Shown: positions 62,824 through 64,000 of the stretch, piece after piece
Numbering within the stretch: position 1 is the stretch's first letter
Layout of the letters: the number at the start of each line of letters is the position of its first letter
Assembly: GCA_910587085.1 (NCBI GenBank)
Contig: CAJUMC010000005.1
Coordinates: 1-64,000 of the forward strand
DNA: 64,000 bases
Direction of reading: 5' to 3'
Origin: an uncultured Lachnospiraceae bacterium
GTDB taxonomy: Bacteria; Bacillota; Clostridia; Lachnospirales; Lachnospiraceae
Position numbers and translations under genes: made by a program
Notes under the pieces: generated by a model
Databases searched by the model: none
Seen by the model: the letters and a program-made list of their open reading frames with translations, nothing else
What the model was told of the DNA's origin: nothing

Positions 62824-63423
62824 TTACAATTTCTTCTCGTACATCAGCCATTCCTGATCATACAAAAACGCCTTGCCACGGTATTCAAAATCCAGCTTTG
62901 CATAGGAAGCAAGGGCTTTTTTATTCCCCGGACTTACAAGATAGCGCACTGCATCACACCCCTGTTCTCTCAAGACTTCCATCACGGATAAAATCAACCT
63001 GCGCGCAAGTCCGCGATTCTGATATTCCGCAATTACAGCAAGCCTGGCAAGTTCCGCCGGTCTTTTTGCGGTTTGTCCCCACTGCGGCAGAGCCGCGCAT
63101 AATTCATCCTCATCGACGGAAATCAGCCCGAGTATCTTCTCCTCAGGCCCGCGCATACAGTAAAGTGCCCCTTTTGACAAATCGGATTCCACATCCCTCT
63201 GATCCGGATAAGCCATGCTCCAGGTACAGCCGTCCGTTCCTACCATAGATCGGTAAATTTCCAGAACCGTTTCCTGTTCGGATTGCTGTACTCTGCCGAA
63301 GACTTCCCGTCCTGCCTGATTTCCGATCTGATTTCCTACCTGATTTTCTGCCATATTTCGAATATTATTTTCTGTTTTATTTCCGATATTATTTTCTGGT
63401 TTATTTTTGAATTTTTCTTCCAT
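62824..63423 (-). CDS. GNAT family N-acetyltransferase
   Basis: A 199-residue acetyltransferase. The acetyl-CoA loop is in LARLAVIAEYQNRGLARRLI (near 135), and the C-terminal strand is KALASYAKLDFEYRGKAFLYD. The first 45 residues are an Asn-rich imperfect repeat (ENNIGNK, ENNIRNM, ENQVGNQ, IGNQAG), with matching repeats in the DNA, and look disordered; they are not part of the fold. The substrate is unknown. AAGGGAAC lies just upstream of the ATG. It precedes greA by 20 nt. Confidence 0.85.
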   Translation of the reverse strand: MEEKFKNKPENNIGNKTENNIRNMAENQVGNQIGNQAGREVFGRVQQSEQETVLEIYRSMVGTDGCTWSMAYPDQRDVESDLSKGALYCMRGPEEKILGLISVDEDELCAALPQWGQTAKRPAELARLAVIAEYQNRGLARRLILSVMEVLREQGCDAVRYLVSPGNKKALASYAKLDFEYRGKAFLYDQEWLMYEKKL

Positions 63424-63584
63424 TTGTTCCCTTTTCTTATATTCGCTGTACCCTGTTCTTCTGTACCGGCATTCCTATGTCTGTCCCGGATTACCTGTTT
63501 CACCCTGCCTTATTTGTCCTGCTGCCTATAGGCCGCTCCCTTCCCGGATTGCTTTAAACAGTCCCCCGTCTGTTTTCAGGCAAT

Positions 63585-63776
63585 TCAAATCTGCTTTTTA
63601 ACCACCGCATATTCATCATCCCTCCGGTAATACGGACAGCTCTCAACAGAACCGCGCAGAAACCGGCTCATTTCATCCTCATCCAGATTGACCTCGCATA
63701 TATAGTACTCATATTCTTCATCATACCGATAATTCACACAGCTGTCGCAGCTGCTCCTGCTTTTCCCTTTATTCAT
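63585..63776 (-). CDS. DUF6472 family small protein
   Basis: A 63-residue Cys- and Tyr-rich protein of the DUF6472 family common in Lachnospiraceae: SCDSCVNYRYDEEYEYYICE, NLDEDEMSRFLRG, then SCPYYRRDDEY. The four cysteines suggest metal binding. The ATG at 63776 is preferred to one at 63800, having GGCGG about 10 nt upstream. Function unknown. Confidence 0.8.
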   Translation of the reverse strand: MNKGKSRSSCDSCVNYRYDEEYEYYICEVNLDEDEMSRFLRGSVESCPYYRRDDEYAVVKKQI

Positions 63777-63936
63777 TTTTGCGTTTCCGCCCCCATGCAT
63801 TCCCGGTTAGGACCTCACCATGATTTCTCTGGTCGGTTCCGTTCAAAAATCCGCAGCTCGGCCCCGCCTTTTTACGCAAGACATAACATTCCCGGTCCGC
63901 CCCTCTTGCGGCGGCAGGTTTCTACTGACAGAAAAA

Positions 63937-63967
63937 TGCCCGCGCGGTCTTTCACACCCGGCGGGCA
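63937..63967 (-). terminator. Terminator of a gene beyond the right edge
   Basis: TGCCCGC (63937-63943) and GCGGGCA (63961-63967) form a GC-rich stem; on the minus strand it is followed by TTTTTC. It should end a leftward transcript whose gene lies outside the window. Confidence 0.75.
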
Positions 63968-64000
63968 CATCCCGTCTTTTTCCAATTCCAAGAATCCTCT

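Overview
The window looks like a chromosome segment of a Gram-positive, spore-forming gut clostridium, most likely a member of the Lachnospiraceae. The evidence is Shine-Dalgarno sites of the AGGAGG type before nearly every gene, Firmicutes housekeeping genes (yloU-yloV-recG, rpmB with four cysteines, rqcH, rsgA, greA, mnmA with its cysteine desulfurase), sporulation-linked genes (GerW/YtfJ with its DUF2953 partner, SpoVB) and xylan-degrading enzymes. The family placement is an inference. The backbone is moderately GC-rich; two lower-GC stretches (about 2000-3450 and 37990-40650) look acquired.

Layout. 89-1447 is a MATE transporter. 1785-3450 is a decayed AT-rich island with scraps of a serine recombinase and of a YdcF/DUF218 protein. 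3451-12953 (minus strand) is a first glycan locus: AAA+ ATPase, a GT-C-like membrane protein, UDP-galactopyranose mutase, a GT2 glycosyltransferase, a DUF2298 membrane protein and a DUF4397 protein. 13056-18242 holds recG, a fatty-acid-kinase-like gene (yloV), yloU, a 46-residue membrane protein and rpmB. 18506-21607 is a c-di-GMP phosphodiesterase-type receptor with two periplasmic-binding domains. 21722-22127 holds decayed fragments, including the start of an IS256-family transposase.

22164-37261 (minus strand) is a second, larger polysaccharide operon. It encodes two glycosyltransferases, a stand-alone copy of a domain also found in a third glycosyltransferase, an ABC exporter (permease and ATPase), a bifunctional GT2-HAD protein, a two-part protein ending in a left-handed beta-helix acetyltransferase, two CMP-sugar synthetases (one KdsB-like), an HMGL-type aldolase and an XRE regulator. 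A second XRE regulator is divergent at the upstream end. Two G11 homopolymer tracts and a 37-bp tandem repeat lie inside this operon. Together they suggest a phase-variable capsule or cell-wall glycan that contains a 2-keto-3-deoxy (ulosonic) acid, an uncommon component in Firmicutes.

37991-40648 is a two-component/ABC-transporter cluster broken by a deletion that joined a truncated response regulator to the tail of the ATPase. 41018-47900 holds the GerW/DUF2953 pair, two uncharacterised proteins, two ABC-2 permeases without an ATPase, and a rhomboid-like protein with a zinc ribbon. 48178-53326 holds rqcH, a PHP phosphatase, mnmA and the cysteine desulfurase. 53522-56995 encodes two GH43 hemicellulases; an esterase at 60803-61663 may cooperate with them. 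spoVB and rsgA follow.

59796-62300 is largely non-coding but structured: an array of degenerate 10-bp repeats, a perfect-consensus promoter driving a 23-codon ORF and ending in a strong hairpin, and a probable small RNA with its own terminator. The window closes with greA, a GNAT acetyltransferase with a repetitive N-terminus, and a DUF6472 protein.
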